The position numbers were made by a program, and so were the translations under genes. DNA of 64,000 nt from Harmothoe impar (lineage: Eukaryota; Annelida; Polychaeta; Phyllodocida; Polynoidae), in contig OX381718.1 of the NCBI GenBank assembly GCA_947462335.1, forward strand, positions 38,470,976 through 38,534,975, written 5' to 3'. The notes below the pieces were generated by a model, which saw nothing but the letters and a program-made list of their open reading frames with translations, ran no database searches and was not told where the DNA came from. Below are positions 36,310 through 45,270 of this stretch, piece by piece (positions within the stretch are counted from its first letter, which is position 1; the number at the start of each line of letters is the position of its first letter).

Positions 36310-39300
36310 TTACGGCTTCCCCTCCCTCTCGTCCCCTCTGGTTATTATCAGGCTGGATGGCGAACTCACCTTGCGTGGTCGTGGCCTCCGCTCGTCTTGG
36401 AGTAGCCGGTATCTGGTTGTGATTGATGCTATGACATCGTAGGTCCCCGGGCCAATCACCCGTAGACGGCTGGATACGTCGCCCCCGGTGGCCGCAAATT
36501 CCTCCCCCATGGAGATGGGGGGGAGTAAAAATGCAGCCCACCGCTCCAGCCGGTTTGGCTCCCTACCGGAGACAAACCACCACGGCATCCAGGCGGGTGG
36601 ATCTGCCGTGGGCCCGTGCCGGTGGGATCCTAGCACTCGGGCGGCTGAAGGGGGGCCACTCCCTGGGCGAGCGGTTGGGGAGTGTCTTTGCGGTCGAGCG
36701 CTGGTGGGTGTGCGGAGTGGCCTGGTTCGCGTTCCCCCCAGTCGCTGCTCTTCCGCCGCCTTCTGATGATATTTGGCTCTTCCTTGTAGCCCTCCCCACT
36801 TCTGAGTGGGCGCCGGGGGCACCACCCTTTCCGTCTCTGGTCTGGCGGACTCCTTTGGTACTTTACGCCTCGGGTGGCTGTCTTGTGGGGACCGCCACTC
36901 CTCCGGTGCCGCTGCAGGGGGAAAGTCCTGTACTAGAGCGTCCAGGTGGGGGTTGGGTGGGGGGTGGGGTTCGTCTGGTTCCCTCAAGGGGGTCGACGTA
37001 GGTGGCCGGGTGGGATCATAAGGGTAAAACACTACTCTGTGTGTGGGGTTGCTGGGTGGCAACAATGTTACCAGAGAGTTGTTCCACTCCCCGTCGTCGT
37101 TGCGCCCCTCCTGCCAGACTACGTCTCCCGAGCCATCCCACATAGCCAGGAGATGTACCATCAGGTTGGCGGGCATGATAAAAAGCTCGCCGGCTACCTG
37201 AGGCGTCGCGGGCACCACCCTCCGCGTGTCGGCCTGTCCAGTGGTGGGGGTGGACGTGCCGGGGATGGTAGCGTCTGGTTCTCCCTCTGGAGGTGGGGAC
37301 TGTTCCGGGCGTGGTGACTCTCCGCCTGCTACTTCCCGTGGGGAGATAGTGACGGTGGTGCGCGTCACTTGCTCCTCCCCCTCCTCTTCCTCCTCGGAGA
37401 GGGCTACACGGTGGTATCGTACTGGGGGGCGCGGGGGGGGCTCTTCCACCTCAATGACGTATCCCGCGCTGTGCGGGATAAAAAGACCTGGGGAGGTCTG
37501 CGCAGGGGAGGAGAGGGTATGGGTGAGGGACCTTTCGGTGGGAGGGGGAACTCCTGCTGCCACCAGAGCCTCCTTCTCCTCTGGAGTGTCCCCAAAGCTT
37601 AGGTAGATGCGCATGCGCTCCTGCAGGCGGCGGGCCCTCTCTTGTGATGTCTCCTCGTCCTCTGGCTGATCCGTGGGGGGGGGTGGCGACTGCCCGCCCG
37701 GGGTCCCCATTGCCATGAGGTTGGTGGCGGCCAGTGCCGCTTCTGCCTCGGAGGAGATGCTGGCTGCCGGTCGGCCTTCCGGCGAGCCCAGGCTGAACCC
37801 GGGTGAGGGGCCCAGCGAGTCCGCCCGCTCTTCCTGCAGGGGTGAGGTGGTGAGCTGCTCGGAGGCCGTTAGGGTGGATTCACTGCCCGATGGTGCCGCC
37901 TCCATCTCTTCTGGTTCTTTGGTTGGGGGTTGTTTTCGCTCCGCCTTTGTGGGGGTACGGGTCAGTACCACCACCGGCACCCGCAGTCCGATCTCCTCGG
38001 CAGTTGCTGCCTGTCTCGGGGGTTTATTTGGGGGTAGCATGACCACTGTCTCCTTCCTTTTCTTTCCCCCCGGTGTACTCTCCTCCGTTTCTCTCCCCCG
38101 CTTTCTGGCTGAGGCAGAGGTGGAGCCAGTAGATGAGGTGGAGGAGGTTTTCCTGGCGGAACTGGTGGAGGTAGAGGTGGACGAGGCAGAGGAGGTCTTG
38201 CTGGAGGAGCCGGTGGGGGTAGAGGTGGAGGAGGTCTTGCTGGAGGAGCCGGTGGGAGTGCCCTTTGAGGTGGTGGCTACCTTCCTGCCCGACTCCGCGG
38301 ATGACTCCGCAGCCTGTTGTCTCTCTCGGGCTCTCCTCTCCTCCACTCTGGGAGACGATCGATTAGGCACAACCACCACACTAGGGACCGCCTTAGACGA
38401 CGAGGAAGTGGTCTTACCCTTACCAGCCGGGGATGACTTGCTGTTGCCAGAGGTAGTGGGCCGGGCTGCGGAGTCGCGGCTCCTACTGGCGGAGGCGCTG
38501 CTCTCCCTCCGGCTGCTGGACCCCCGGGCCGGTGTGGAGGATCGTCGGCGGCTGGCCGACTCCGCAGACGGTGAGGGTGCCGTCTCCCTGGCCGCGGACG
38601 CTGGGGAAGTAGAGGAGGGACGGCGGAGGGTGGGGTCAATGGGGTGTTTGTCCGGCATGGGTTTCTCCCCGGTCACCCAGGGATGCTTAGGGTCCCGGTG
38701 ATAGCCCTCGAGGTGTCTCCTCAGGTCTCTTTTCCGCACGGCGGCAAAGACCCCCCCTGCATTCCCTCCTCGGCATCGGTTGGTGCCTGTGCCCCGGGGG
38801 CACAGCCATCCCATGGCCTGGCCATCTGCGTGCTGCTCTCTGATGTGCCTTGCCCTATTACATGATTTGGTGAACGTCTTATCACACAAGGAACAGTGAT
38901 ACAACCCGTCTGCCTCCATGTCGTCTGCATGCGGAGTTGGAGTCAAGATGGCGTCTTTATTATGGTTCTCATCCGGGCGGTGCGGATCTCGCCTCTCGCG
39001 AGACCTGCCGCGAGAGGATGACTCCGCCGAACTCCGCGCGGAGTCCCGGTCGTCTGCATCCTTATTTTGCCTCCCTCTTCCCTTTTCTTTAGACCTACTG
39101 CGATCTCTACGGGAGCCTGAGCTTGCTTGCTCCTCCCTGCGAGTTTTTGATGGAGCCGTGGTTGATGTAACTCCCTTCCTTCCCCTCATTTTTGCTGTGA
39201 TGCTCTGGGACGCTCTGGTCGTTTCTGCGGAGCTTCGCGGAGTCCCCCGCCAGCGCTGGTGCGCGGCGATCCCCGGCTCTGCCCGCTGGTTCCCCCCGGG

Positions 39301-42300
39301 TGGTGCGGAGTCGACTCCGCAGCCGTGCCCCGACCATTTCCCCACCCACCTAACTACTGCTGCCCCCTCTCTTTCTTGTACTCCCGGGGGAGGAGGGGGG
39401 ATGACCTTCAGTTGATCGAACGGTACTACTTTGGCCTTCCTGCCCTCCCCCTTTATTTCGTACACTGACTGAGAGATGCGGGCCGTTACTACCCAGGGGC
39501 CCGTCCACAGGCGTTGCAGCTTGGGACTTCGCCCTATCTTCTTGCCGGGGTGGTGGTGGTATACCGTGGCTCCCACCTCTATCTCCCGGGTGGTCGCCCT
39601 CCCGTCGTAATTGCGGCTCTGTCTGGCGACCGACGTCCCAATGTGTTCCCGAGCCAGGGCGTGGGCAGTGGCGGTGTTCCTCTGCAGGCTAGCGACATAC
39701 CCTGGCCTGCCCTCCCCCACCCCTTCCATGGGCTCTGGGTACAGAAGGGCCAAGGGCAGGTTAGTTTCCCGCCCCAACATCATCATATTTGGTGTCACTC
39801 CGGTCGTGGAGTGCACCGAGGACCTGTATGCTGACATGACCATTGCGAGATGCTCGTCCCAATCTGAGTGGTCCTCCGCTACCACCGCGGAGAGCAACGC
39901 CTCGATGGTGCGGTTAGCCCTCTCCACCATTCCGTCCGAGCGTGGGTTGAAAGCACACGTGCGGGTCTGCCTGATCCCCAGAATGCGGATGACTTCCCGG
40001 AACAGGTTAGACTGGAAGTTGCGCCCTTGATCGGAATGGAGACTAACGGGGGCCCCAAACCGGCACACCACGGTGTCCACTAGTGCCCGAGCCACCGTGG
40101 CCGCCTCTTGGTTGGGGATGGCCACCGCTTCGGCCCATTTCGTGAAGTAATCTATGATGACTACTATATACAAATTCTTCCTGGGGGTTAGTGTCAGAGG
40201 TCCCATAACGTCTATGGCGATCCTCTCCATGGGCAGCCCCACCCCCACGTGTCCCATCGGAGCCCGTGTGGGGTGGGGTGCCGGCTTCCTTTCAAGACAC
40301 ATTTTGCACGTGGCCGTCCAGTAGGTTATGTCCCTTCTGAAGTCCGGCCAGTACCATCTTTCTTGTAGCTTCCGTACAGTTCTGTCCCTCCCAAAGTGTC
40401 CCACCATACCTCCCCCGTGCGCTGCCTCGAAAGCCTCGGCCTTCCTTTTGTCAGGTACCAGGATCTGAAACGCTCTGTTGCTTCCGGGGACGAACCACCA
40501 TCTCCCTAGAAGTCCTTGCTTTATGGCCAACCTACCCAGTTGTGTAGCCAGAGATTTCACCGCGTACCCTTGGTCTGCCAGTGTCTCCTTGCAAGGTTCG
40601 GTTCCTTCCTCCACCCATTTGTACACCAACCCTAGAACGGCATCCTCCTTCTGGTCATTTTTCCAACTCTCTCTAACTTCCCCCGCTATGTCCGGGTCGT
40701 CTGCTCCCCGTCTAGTAATGGCCCGTACCGACGCCGGCACCGCCTCCTCTTCCTCGTCTGACCTCCCACACTGTCGGCAAGGGATCCGGGAAAGCCCATC
40801 CGCATTGCCGTGTAGCCTGCCGGCCCGGTGTTCTATAGTGTAATCGTAAGTGTCCAATATGGAGATCCATCTGGCCACTTGTCCCTCCGGTTCTTTGAAG
40901 GCCATGACCCACTTCAATGCTGCGTGGTCCGTGCGGATGAGGACGTTCCTCCCCAGTAGGTAATGTCGAAATTTTCGTAGCCCGAAGATAATCGCCAGTA
41001 ATTCCCTACGGGTGACGCAGTAGTTCCGTTCCGCTCTGTTGAGCGTGCGGCTGCCGTATGTGAGGACGATCTCTCGTACATCCCCCCCCTCCCCTTGTCT
41101 TTGGGACAGCACCACCCCAAGGCCGGTGTCAGAGGCGTCCGTGTCCATGACCAGTTGTCCCTCATCCTCCGGGTAGCCCAGGATGGGTGACTCCATCAGT
41201 AGGCGACGCAACTCGTCAAACGCCACCTGACACCCCCTGTCCCACTTGAAAATTCGTCCCTTATCTGCCATCTGTGTGAGGGGTTTCGCCAGGGTAGCGA
41301 ATTCCGGGACGAAAGCCCTATAGTAACCAGCCAGCCCCAGGAAGCTCCGCACCTCCGTCAGACTCTCCGGCACCGGCCAGTCCCGTATAGCCTCTATCTT
41401 CGCCGGGTCCGTAGCTATCCCATCCTTGCTGACCACATGCCCCAAGAAACCGACCTTCCTTCTAGCCAGCTGGCATTTTGATGGTTTGATTTTCAGGCCG
41501 GCGGCTTCTAGGCGCCCCAGTACCTCCCCCAATCGTTGGAGATGGCCCTCGAAGTCTCGGGCGAAGACGACGATGTCGTCGAGGTAGACCAGGCAGGACG
41601 TCCATTGTAGGCCCCGCATGGCTACCTCCATCAGTCTCTCGAACGTACCGGGGGCATTGCACAGTCCGAAGGGCATCACCGTGAACTGGTACAACCCCCG
41701 GTGCGTCGAGAACGCCGTCTTCTCCCGGTCCTCCGGGGCCATCTCCACCTGCCAGTACCCGCTGACGAGGTCCATGGTGCTGAACCATTGGGACCCCGCC
41801 AGCGTATCCAAGGAGTCGTCGATGCGTGGTAGTGGGTATGCGTCCTTTCTCGTGGCCTCATTGAGACGGCGGTAGTCCACACAGAAACGCATGGTGCCGT
41901 CTTTTTTCTTTACAAGAACCACGGGGGAGGCCCATGGCCCGTTTGCCGGTTCTATGATGCCCGAGGTTAACATTTTTTCTACCTCTGCTTCCACTAATGC
42001 CCGCCGATGCGGAGCGAGTCTCCTTGGTGGCATCCTAATCGGGGGGTGCTCCCCTGTTCGTATGTGGTGTTGGATGCAGTTTGCCCTCCCCGTGTCCCCT
42101 GGTCTCAGCTGAAACGCCCCACAGTGCTTGCGCAGGAGGTTCTCCAAAGGGGTCTTCCGATCCTCCTCGACGCCCTCCGTCAAGATGCGGATGAGGTCGT
42201 CCGCTTCCCCCGGGGTTCCCTGTGGATTGCAGGTGGCGACTCGGCACTTAGCCGCTTCCCCTCGGTTTATTTCCGCCGGTTCTTCCACGGGTTCCAGCGA

Positions 42301-42954
42301 GGCCAGTGTCATGTCCTTGTACACGACGACTGCGTCTTGTCCAGGGTTAAATATTCGCACTGGTGTGGTTTCTTTTGTCGTGTCCACCAAGGCGCGCCCG
42401 ACCAGCAGGCCCCTGTCTTCCTCCACCTCCCGTAGGCCTTCCACCAGGCCTCCTTCTCCTCCCGTCCAGTCTCCCACCAGGTATCCCCCTATTATGGCTT
42501 CTTCCCCTGGCGGTATTACTTTGGTGTGGCAGCTTATGACTCGACAGAAGTTCAGTTCTTCTTCCTCCAGCGTTGGTAGCAGCAACCGTTCCCCCGCCAA
42601 ATCCACCAGAAATCCCGTTTGTAACAGGAATCGCGATCCCACTATTGCGTCCGTAGGTAGCTCGGACAGCTGAAACGTCACCTTCCACGATCTACATTTG
42701 ACCCGGAGCAGCACCGTGACACGCCCGTATAATTGTAGTGGCCTCCCTTCCACCGAGTATACAGCTTCGTTTGTCACCTCGTAGGCCCCTGGTTCCCCAT
42801 GGGTCCGCCACCAAGAGAGGGAGAGCATGTTCACAGTAGCCCCCGTGTCCACCAGACATTCTACGCTACTGTCCCCTATTCTCCCCTCCACCAGGAGGCC
42901 GGACCCGCCCTTCTCCAAGCGTCCTACCACGATCTCTGTGCGCCCCTCTCCCAT
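36310..42954 (-). CDS. Gypsy Pol polyprotein with a ~1000-residue C-terminal extension
   Basis: A 2214-residue polyprotein that copies element RNA to DNA and integrates it. Protease: DTG at 36-38. Reverse transcriptase: about 310-500, with motif A FSTMDLVSGYW, MPFGLCNAPGTF, and YLDD at 457-460. RNase H: about 600-720, DTDAS start and RTDHAAL. Integrase: zinc-binding H846, H853, C883, C886, catalytic D915, D975, E1011 (last spacing 35), then a GPY/F-like module at about 1146-1168. Typical gypsy Pol would end near here. The tail (1190-2214) adds an Arg/Ser-rich segment, two C2H2-type fingers (C1354, C1357, H1370, H1375; C1385, C1394, H1414, H1419), a Ser/Thr-rich tract with a doubled 13-aa repeat, Pro/acidic stretches and a Trp-rich end (2120-2190). 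The frame stays open upstream of this ATG and overlaps the end of gag, so expression may be by a -1 frameshift rather than from this start. The tail's function is unknown. Confidence 0.92.
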   Translation of the reverse strand: MGEGRTEIVVGRLEKGGSGLLVEGRIGDSSVECLVDTGATVNMLSLSWWRTHGEPGAYEVTNEAVYSVEGRPLQLYGRVTVLLRVKCRSWKVTFQLSELPTDAIVGSRFLLQTGFLVDLAGERLLLPTLEEEELNFCRVISCHTKVIPPGEEAIIGGYLVGDWTGGEGGLVEGLREVEEDRGLLVGRALVDTTKETTPVRIFNPGQDAVVVYKDMTLASLEPVEEPAEINRGEAAKCRVATCNPQGTPGEADDLIRILTEGVEEDRKTPLENLLRKHCGAFQLRPGDTGRANCIQHHIRTGEHPPIRMPPRRLAPHRRALVEAEVEKMLTSGIIEPANGPWASPVVLVKKKDGTMRFCVDYRRLNEATRKDAYPLPRIDDSLDTLAGSQWFSTMDLVSGYWQVEMAPEDREKTAFSTHRGLYQFTVMPFGLCNAPGTFERLMEVAMRGLQWTSCLVYLDDIVVFARDFEGHLQRLGEVLGRLEAAGLKIKPSKCQLARRKVGFLGHVVSKDGIATDPAKIEAIRDWPVPESLTEVRSFLGLAGYYRAFVPEFATLAKPLTQMADKGRIFKWDRGCQVAFDELRRLLMESPILGYPEDEGQLVMDTDASDTGLGVVLSQRQGEGGDVREIVLTYGSRTLNRAERNYCVTRRELLAIIFGLRKFRHYLLGRNVLIRTDHAALKWVMAFKEPEGQVARWISILDTYDYTIEHRAGRLHGNADGLSRIPCRQCGRSDEEEEAVPASVRAITRRGADDPDIAGEVRESWKNDQKEDAVLGLVYKWVEEGTEPCKETLADQGYAVKSLATQLGRLAIKQGLLGRWWFVPGSNRAFQILVPDKRKAEAFEAAHGGGMVGHFGRDRTVRKLQERWYWPDFRRDITYWTATCKMCLERKPAPHPTRAPMGHVGVGLPMERIAIDVMGPLTLTPRKNLYIVVIIDYFTKWAEAVAIPNQEAATVARALVDTVVCRFGAPVSLHSDQGRNFQSNLFREVIRILGIRQTRTCAFNPRSDGMVERANRTIEALLSAVVAEDHSDWDEHLAMVMSAYRSSVHSTTGVTPNMMMLGRETNLPLALLYPEPMEGVGEGRPGYVASLQRNTATAHALAREHIGTSVARQSRNYDGRATTREIEVGATVYHHHPGKKIGRSPKLQRLWTGPWVVTARISQSVYEIKGEGRKAKVVPFDQLKVIPPPPPGVQEREGAAVVRWVGKWSGHGCGVDSAPPGGNQRAEPGIAAHQRWRGTPRSSAETTRASQSITAKMRGRKGVTSTTAPSKTRREEQASSGSRRDRSRSKEKGRGRQNKDADDRDSARSSAESSSRGRSRERRDPHRPDENHNKDAILTPTPHADDMEADGLYHCSLCDKTFTKSCNRARHIREQHADGQAMGWLCPRGTGTNRCRGGNAGGVFAAVRKRDLRRHLEGYHRDPKHPWVTGEKPMPDKHPIDPTLRRPSSTSPASAARETAPSPSAESASRRRSSTPARGSSSRRESSASASRSRDSAARPTTSGNSKSSPAGKGKTTSSSSKAVPSVVVVPNRSSPRVEERRARERQQAAESSAESGRKVATTSKGTPTGSSSKTSSTSTPTGSSSKTSSASSTSTSTSSARKTSSTSSTGSTSASARKRGRETEESTPGGKKRKETVVMLPPNKPPRQAATAEEIGLRVPVVVLTRTPTKAERKQPPTKEPEEMEAAPSGSESTLTASEQLTTSPLQEERADSLGPSPGFSLGSPEGRPAASISSEAEAALAATNLMAMGTPGGQSPPPPTDQPEDEETSQERARRLQERMRIYLSFGDTPEEKEALVAAGVPPPTERSLTHTLSSPAQTSPGLFIPHSAGYVIEVEEPPPRPPVRYHRVALSEEEEEGEEQVTRTTVTISPREVAGGESPRPEQSPPPEGEPDATIPGTSTPTTGQADTRRVVPATPQVAGELFIMPANLMVHLLAMWDGSGDVVWQEGRNDDGEWNNSLVTLLPPSNPTHRVVFYPYDPTRPPTSTPLREPDEPHPPPNPHLDALVQDFPPAAAPEEWRSPQDSHPRRKVPKESARPETERVVPPAPTQKWGGLQGRAKYHQKAAEEQRLGGTRTRPLRTPTSARPQRHSPTARPGSGPPSAARVLGSHRHGPTADPPAWMPWWFVSGREPNRLERWAAFLLPPISMGEEFAATGGDVSSRLRVIGPGTYDVIASITTRYRLLQDERRPRPRKVSSPSSLIITRGDEREGKP
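38698..38895 (-). other. Two C2H2-type zinc fingers in the Pol tail
   Basis: Finger 1 follows C-x2-C-x12-H-x4-H with the usual hydrophobic spacing (YHCSLCDKTFTKS...). Finger 2 is atypical, C-x8-C-x19-H-x4-H. They lie after the integrase, so they are separate from its zinc-binding domain. Such fingers normally bind DNA or RNA. Their target here is not known. Confidence 0.7.
39304..39321. repeat. 18-bp perfect palindrome, copy in pol tail
   Basis: TGCGGAGTCGACTCCGCA. On the coding strand it encodes the CGVDSA-type peptide at Pol residues 1212-1217. The same palindrome and peptide occur in gag. Confidence 0.9.
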
Positions 42955-42989
42955 GTCGACCCTAGACTGGCCATTGTCTAGGGTCGGTT

Positions 42990-43068
42990 TTAGTTTTCCG
43001 CCGGCTGTGGAATGATGGCCGGCGCGGAGGCGGTTCCTCCCGCTGCACTCCCGCTTGCCTCCCTTGCG
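42990..43068 (-). promoter_or_regulatory. Gag-pol overlap, candidate -1 frameshift window
   Basis: The pol frame is open from just after a stop at 43069-43071 through to the pol ATG, so it overlaps the gag end by about 79 nt in the -1 frame. The best slippery candidate is GGAAAAC immediately before the gag TAA stop; it is not a canonical X-XXY-YYZ heptamer. Reinitiation at the pol ATG 35 nt downstream is the alternative. Confidence 0.45.
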
Positions 43069-45224
43069 TCAGCTGCGGCTATCTCGTCCCTCCACCTGGG
43101 GCAGCTACTCCTCTGGTGTCCCAACGCGGCACAGTGGTAGCATCGGATCTCGGACATCGGCAGCCGGTCCTTTCTCGGTCGGTTTGTTCTTTCTCCCCCC
43201 TTGTATGACGATGAGGAAGAGGAGGAGTTAGCCGGTTTCCCTAGTGCGGCCTTCATGGTCTCCCGGAATTTGGCGTTCTCCTCCCTCTCCTTCACGGCAT
43301 CCTCCCGCATGGACTTGAGCTCTTCTCCCATTGTTTGGCCCGTGGCCCGGACATTCTGTGCTGAGCCATGCGGCCGCATGCAGGCTTCTGCATGCAAAGC
43401 CACTTGTACCGCTTGGGAGAGGGTAGTAGCCGACGATTGGTGTACCCACATTTGCATCTGGATGTCCTTCAAGGAGTCCACGAAGTGGTCCTTTGCCATA
43501 ACGTCCACCGTCGCCATGTCCGCCAGTGGGTACGCCAGCCTCGTGTACCTCTCTACTTCCTCCGCATGTGTTTGGAGGCATTCCCCCTTGTTCCTCTCCT
43601 TGCCCTTTAGTATGGCCTTGTATCTGGCGGCCTGGTTAGGGGGCTGGAACCTCGAGACGAGCGCTGCTCTCAGTTTCCTGTATCCTCCCTCCGCTCCTGG
43701 TTCTATCCCCGACAGAAGACGTCTTGCTACCCCTGTCAGGCTTAGCCCAAGAAATACCCCGGCCGTGGTTTCGTCCCAGCTGTTCGCCGTACAACACAGA
43801 TCGAAGTGAGACAGGTATTCCGAAAGGTGTGTCTGGCCGTCGAACTTCCCAGGCATGTAGACTGGTTTCACCGGCTTCCTGCCCCAGCTCCCTTCCTGCT
43901 GCAATCCTTTCCCTGCCCCCGGTGTCATCGTCGTGACTGACCCAGCCGCATTTGGTGACAGGTACTTCTGCGCATTCAGCTGGTAACCTTGTGGTTTCCA
44001 TTCCATTGCGTCTCCCCCGCCTGGTGGGCCTCCCCCCATGTACGTAGCTGAGACCAACGGCTGCATACCCCCTGGGTTTGCCACTTGAGGATCTACTTGC
44101 GGCTTGGACTCTGCGTACCCCGTCCCCCATTCTCTTTCCGCCGGCTCCGTGGACACTCCCGCCCAACCCCCTTGGTTGATGGTGGCCCCACTTTGCCCCT
44201 GCACTTCAGCTGCTATAGCCGCTCTATACGCTGCTTCCCTCCTGGCTACTTCCTCTCGAGCTGCTTCTACCTTTGCTATCTCTCTCCGCACCGACTCTGC
44301 CCTCATGGCGTCCTCCTCCGCCCTTTCCACTCTCTCCGCCTCCATGCGTTTCCTCTCTGCCTCCAGGGCTGCGGCCCCTTCCCTAATCTCAGCCCGTCTT
44401 TTGGCCTCTATCCTGCTGATCTCTTCCCTTTCTCCCTTTCTCCTCTCTTCCTCCCTTTCCGTGGCCATTCGCAAAGCTTCCACTTCCCTAGCTACTTCCT
44501 TCTTTGACTCCTCTATCCTCTTATTTTCCTTCACCAAGGCCATCTCCTTCATCCTCGCCCGCACCTCCTGTAGGATGTACTCATGTCCCGTGGGGGTGGC
44601 CCCGTTTCCTCCCCTTCCCTCGACTCCGTTTCCTGCTGCGGAGTCGACTCCGCACTCCTCTCCCGCGAGATCCCGCGCTGGCCGCGAGAGCGGGACGGTT
44701 TCCTTGGTAACTTTGTTTACCTCCGCCGCCGCCTCCTCCTCCGGCGCCCATGGTACAGTATCCGCACTTTCTCTCCCTTCTAGACTCCCCTCGTCCTCTC
44801 TTGGTGCCCATATCCTCCTTCCTTCATCTGCTACTCCGCAGGACCTCTCTTTTTCTTTGAATGCTTTCGCCATCTCCTCCCATTTCTCGTTCTGGAGCTG
44901 CCTTTCTCTCTCCATTCTGCCGATTCTCTCGGCCTCCTCGGATCTCCACTTCATCACCCATTGTCGCTGTGACTCCGCAGCTCTCCGCATTTCCTCCTCC
45001 TCTTTTCCTTCCTCCGTTTCTGGTCCCTGCAGAAAGCCTGGAGGTGGTTTGACCGTCTCCTGAAGACTTCTGGGCCCCCCGTACTCTGCTCTTCCCTCCC
45101 CCTTCCTCTGCGGAGTCCGGAGGTACACGTTCTCTCCCACGTCTACTTCTTCCACCTCCTCAAAGTCCCTCATCCTCTCCTCCAGATTCGCCGATGCCAA
45201 CCCTAATGACCTTCGTCCTTCCAT
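42990..45224 (-). CDS. Gypsy Gag protein (744 aa)
   Basis: Gag forms the particle that packages element RNA. Residues 70-130 and 219-341 are charged, Glu/Arg/Ala-rich and strongly coiled-coil in character, which makes this Gag longer than most. A retrotransposon Gag core is seen at about 456-620 (YMPGKFDGQTHLSEYL onward, with conserved Trp/Phe and helix pattern). A CCHC zinc knuckle lies at C695, C698, H703, C708 (C-x2-C-x4-H-x4-C), followed by an Ala/Ser-rich tail. The ATG lies about 45 nt inside the internal region, near the primer-binding region, and no upstream in-frame alternative looks better. Pol follows after 35 nt in the -1 frame. The peptide CGVDSA at 191-196 comes from a copy of the 18-bp palindrome. 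Confidence 0.9.
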   Translation of the reverse strand: MEGRRSLGLASANLEERMRDFEEVEEVDVGENVYLRTPQRKGEGRAEYGGPRSLQETVKPPPGFLQGPETEEGKEEEEMRRAAESQRQWVMKWRSEEAERIGRMERERQLQNEKWEEMAKAFKEKERSCGVADEGRRIWAPREDEGSLEGRESADTVPWAPEEEAAAEVNKVTKETVPLSRPARDLAGEECGVDSAAGNGVEGRGGNGATPTGHEYILQEVRARMKEMALVKENKRIEESKKEVAREVEALRMATEREEERRKGEREEISRIEAKRRAEIREGAAALEAERKRMEAERVERAEEDAMRAESVRREIAKVEAAREEVARREAAYRAAIAAEVQGQSGATINQGGWAGVSTEPAEREWGTGYAESKPQVDPQVANPGGMQPLVSATYMGGGPPGGGDAMEWKPQGYQLNAQKYLSPNAAGSVTTMTPGAGKGLQQEGSWGRKPVKPVYMPGKFDGQTHLSEYLSHFDLCCTANSWDETTAGVFLGLSLTGVARRLLSGIEPGAEGGYRKLRAALVSRFQPPNQAARYKAILKGKERNKGECLQTHAEEVERYTRLAYPLADMATVDVMAKDHFVDSLKDIQMQMWVHQSSATTLSQAVQVALHAEACMRPHGSAQNVRATGQTMGEELKSMREDAVKEREENAKFRETMKAALGKPANSSSSSSSYKGGERTNRPRKDRLPMSEIRCYHCAALGHQRSSCPRWRDEIAAADAREASGSAAGGTASAPAIIPQPAEN
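44637..44654. repeat. 18-bp perfect palindrome, copy in gag
   Basis: TGCGGAGTCGACTCCGCA, identical to 39304-39321, in a linker between the two charged coiled-coil regions of Gag. Confidence 0.9.
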
Positions 45225-45256
45225 CTTCTCCGGGCGTGATTTGCTGTCTTTTTAAA

Positions 45257-45269
45257 CCGCTTGTCACCA
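45257..45269 (-). other. Primer-binding region of the gypsy element
   Basis: On the minus strand, one base after the LTR, TGGTGACAAGCGG begins with TGG, the complement of a tRNA CCA end. The first seven bases fit tRNA-Trp-type primer sites but the rest does not, so I do not name the tRNA. Confidence 0.5.
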
Positions 45270-45270
45270 C

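Noticed and set aside
37673..38701. 342-codon plus-strand frame opposite pol
   Set aside because: It is the antisense shadow of the Ser/Thr-rich Pol tail; its Val/Glu/Leu pattern mirrors that low-complexity sequence and it has no domain.
44104..45063. 319-codon plus-strand frame opposite gag
   Set aside because: Antisense shadow of the Glu/Arg-rich coiled-coil of Gag. The Ser/Ala/Leu composition follows from the complementary codons.
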